Shown: positions 6,205 to 6,801 of the stretch, one piece after another
How positions within the stretch are numbered: position 1 is the first letter of the stretch
How the letters are laid out: the number at the start of each line of letters is the position of its first letter
DNA from: Chloroflexales bacterium
GTDB taxonomy: Bacteria; Chloroflexota; Chloroflexia; Chloroflexales; Chloroflexaceae
Assembly: GCA_013336035.1 (NCBI GenBank)
Contig: JAAXUL010000433.1
Span: forward strand, 1-6,801
DNA length: 6,801 bases
Direction of reading: 5' to 3'
Translations under genes and position numbers: made by a program
Notes under the pieces: generated by a model
What the model was told of the DNA's origin: nothing
Database searches by the model: none
What the model saw: only the letters and a program-made list of their open reading frames with translations

Positions 6205-6801
6205 ATGGACGAGCTGGCGATCAGCTACGAGGATGTGCTTGCGGCGCGCGAGCGGCTGCGGGGTGTGGCTCACCTGACCCCGGTGCAGACGAGCCGCACC
6301 CTGGACGAGCTTGCGGGCCGCCAGCTCTTTCTGAAGTGCGAGAACCTGCAGCGCGGCGGGGCCTTTAAGTTCCGCGGCGCCTATAACGCGATCAGCCGGC
6401 TTGGCCCCGAGGAGCGGCGCCGCGGCGTGGTCGCCTTCAGCAGCGGCAACCACGCCCAGGGCGTCGCCCTGGCCGCGCGGCTCCTCGGCGTGCCCGCCGT
6501 GATCTGCATGCCCGACGATGCGCCCCCCGTCAAGCTGGCCGCCACCCGCGGCTACGGCGCCGAGGTGCGCATCTTCGAGCGGGCCACCGTGGACCGCGAT
6601 AGCTTCGCCCGGGCTATCGCCGACGAGCGCGGTATGGCTCTCATCCCGCCCTACGACCACCCCCACATCATCGCCGGCCAGGGCACGGCGGCCCTCGAGC
6701 TGCTCGAGCAGGTGCCGGACCTCGACGCTCTGGTGACGCCTATCGGCGGCGGCGGGCTGCTCGGCGGCTGCTCGGTGGCGGCGAAGGGGGCCCGCCCCCA
6801 G
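6205..6801 (+). CDS. ilvA: Threonine ammonia-lyase (threonine/serine dehydratase), partial (N-terminal 199 residues)
   Basis: This is a PLP-dependent fold-type II enzyme expected to deaminate threonine to 2-oxobutanoate, the first step towards isoleucine. The visible motifs are intact: F-L-K-C-E-N-L-Q (42-49), G-A-F-K-F-R-G-A with the PLP-binding Lys55, S-S-G-N-H-A-Q-G (79-86), A-G-Q-G-T (157-161), and the phosphate-binding glycine loop G-G-G-G-L (181-185). The ATG at 6205 has GAGGAG at 6191-6196, 8 nt upstream. An in-frame GTG at 6181 is less well placed. The gene leaves the window at a codon boundary, so the C-terminal part is unseen. It is therefore not possible to tell a biosynthetic enzyme with an ACT-like regulatory domain from the short catabolic form (TdcB) or serine racemase. 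The symbol is used in the broad sense. It is transcribed divergently from the glucosidase across only 66 nt. Confidence 0.9.
   Translation, partial: MDELAISYEDVLAARERLRGVAHLTPVQTSRTLDELAGRQLFLKCENLQRGGAFKFRGAYNAISRLGPEERRRGVVAFSSGNHAQGVALAARLLGVPAVICMPDDAPPVKLAATRGYGAEVRIFERATVDRDSFARAIADERGMALIPPYDHPHIIAGQGTAALELLEQVPDLDALVTPIGGGGLLGGCSVAAKGARPQ

Noticed and set aside
6139..6666. An extended N-terminus for the glucosidase starting at 6666
   Set aside because: The extra 176 residues would overlap the coding region of the threonine ammonia-lyase and show no homology-like motifs. The GH13 family starts at the residues following 6138.

Overview
This is a GC-rich window (roughly 70% G+C by eye, with G or C at most third codon positions). 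The protein styles fit a Chloroflexota (Chloroflexales-type) bacterium, such as a Roseiflexus or Kouleothrix relative. That placement is inferred from composition and protein character only. No rRNA or other phylogenetic marker is present. I found no mobile element, CRISPR array, tRNA or rRNA.

Layout: (1) Positions 1-1500, minus strand: the N-terminal 500 residues of a secreted protein with an Asp-box (BNR/sialidase-like) beta-propeller, followed by an Ig-like region. It runs off the left edge, and neither terminus of the full protein except the start is visible. (2) Positions 1501-1780: a divergent intergenic region with several GC-rich palindromes and a near-consensus sigma70-type promoter (TTGACA, 17 nt, GATAAT) facing right. 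(3) Positions 1781-4466, plus strand: a three-gene metal-uptake ABC operon of the Zn/Mn (ZnuA/TroA/PsaA, cluster A-I) class. It has a substrate-binding lipoprotein, an ATPase and a membrane permease in that order, and the last two genes overlap by 4 nt. (4) Positions 4467-4542: a convergent gap filled by a strong hairpin. (5) Positions 4543-6138, minus strand: a complete cytoplasmic GH13 alpha-glucosidase/oligo-1,6-glucosidase with an intact catalytic triad. (6) Positions 6139-6204: a very short divergent promoter region in which two TATAAT boxes form the arms of one palindrome. (7) Positions 6205-6801, plus strand: the first 199 residues of a PLP-dependent threonine ammonia-lyase, running off the right edge.

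The transporter genes clearly work together: metal capture outside the membrane, ATP hydrolysis and membrane passage. The glucosidase (use of short alpha-glucans) and the threonine deaminase (2-oxobutanoate for isoleucine synthesis) are metabolically unrelated, but they are physically tied by overlapping divergent promoters. The propeller gene has no evident link to the transporter beyond sharing an upstream region.

I see no convincing undescribed multi-gene system. The items most worth checking are the palindromic divergent promoter, which predicts a leaderless glucosidase mRNA; the Glu in place of the usual Asp metal ligand in the binding protein; and the small dyads at the transporter promoter.
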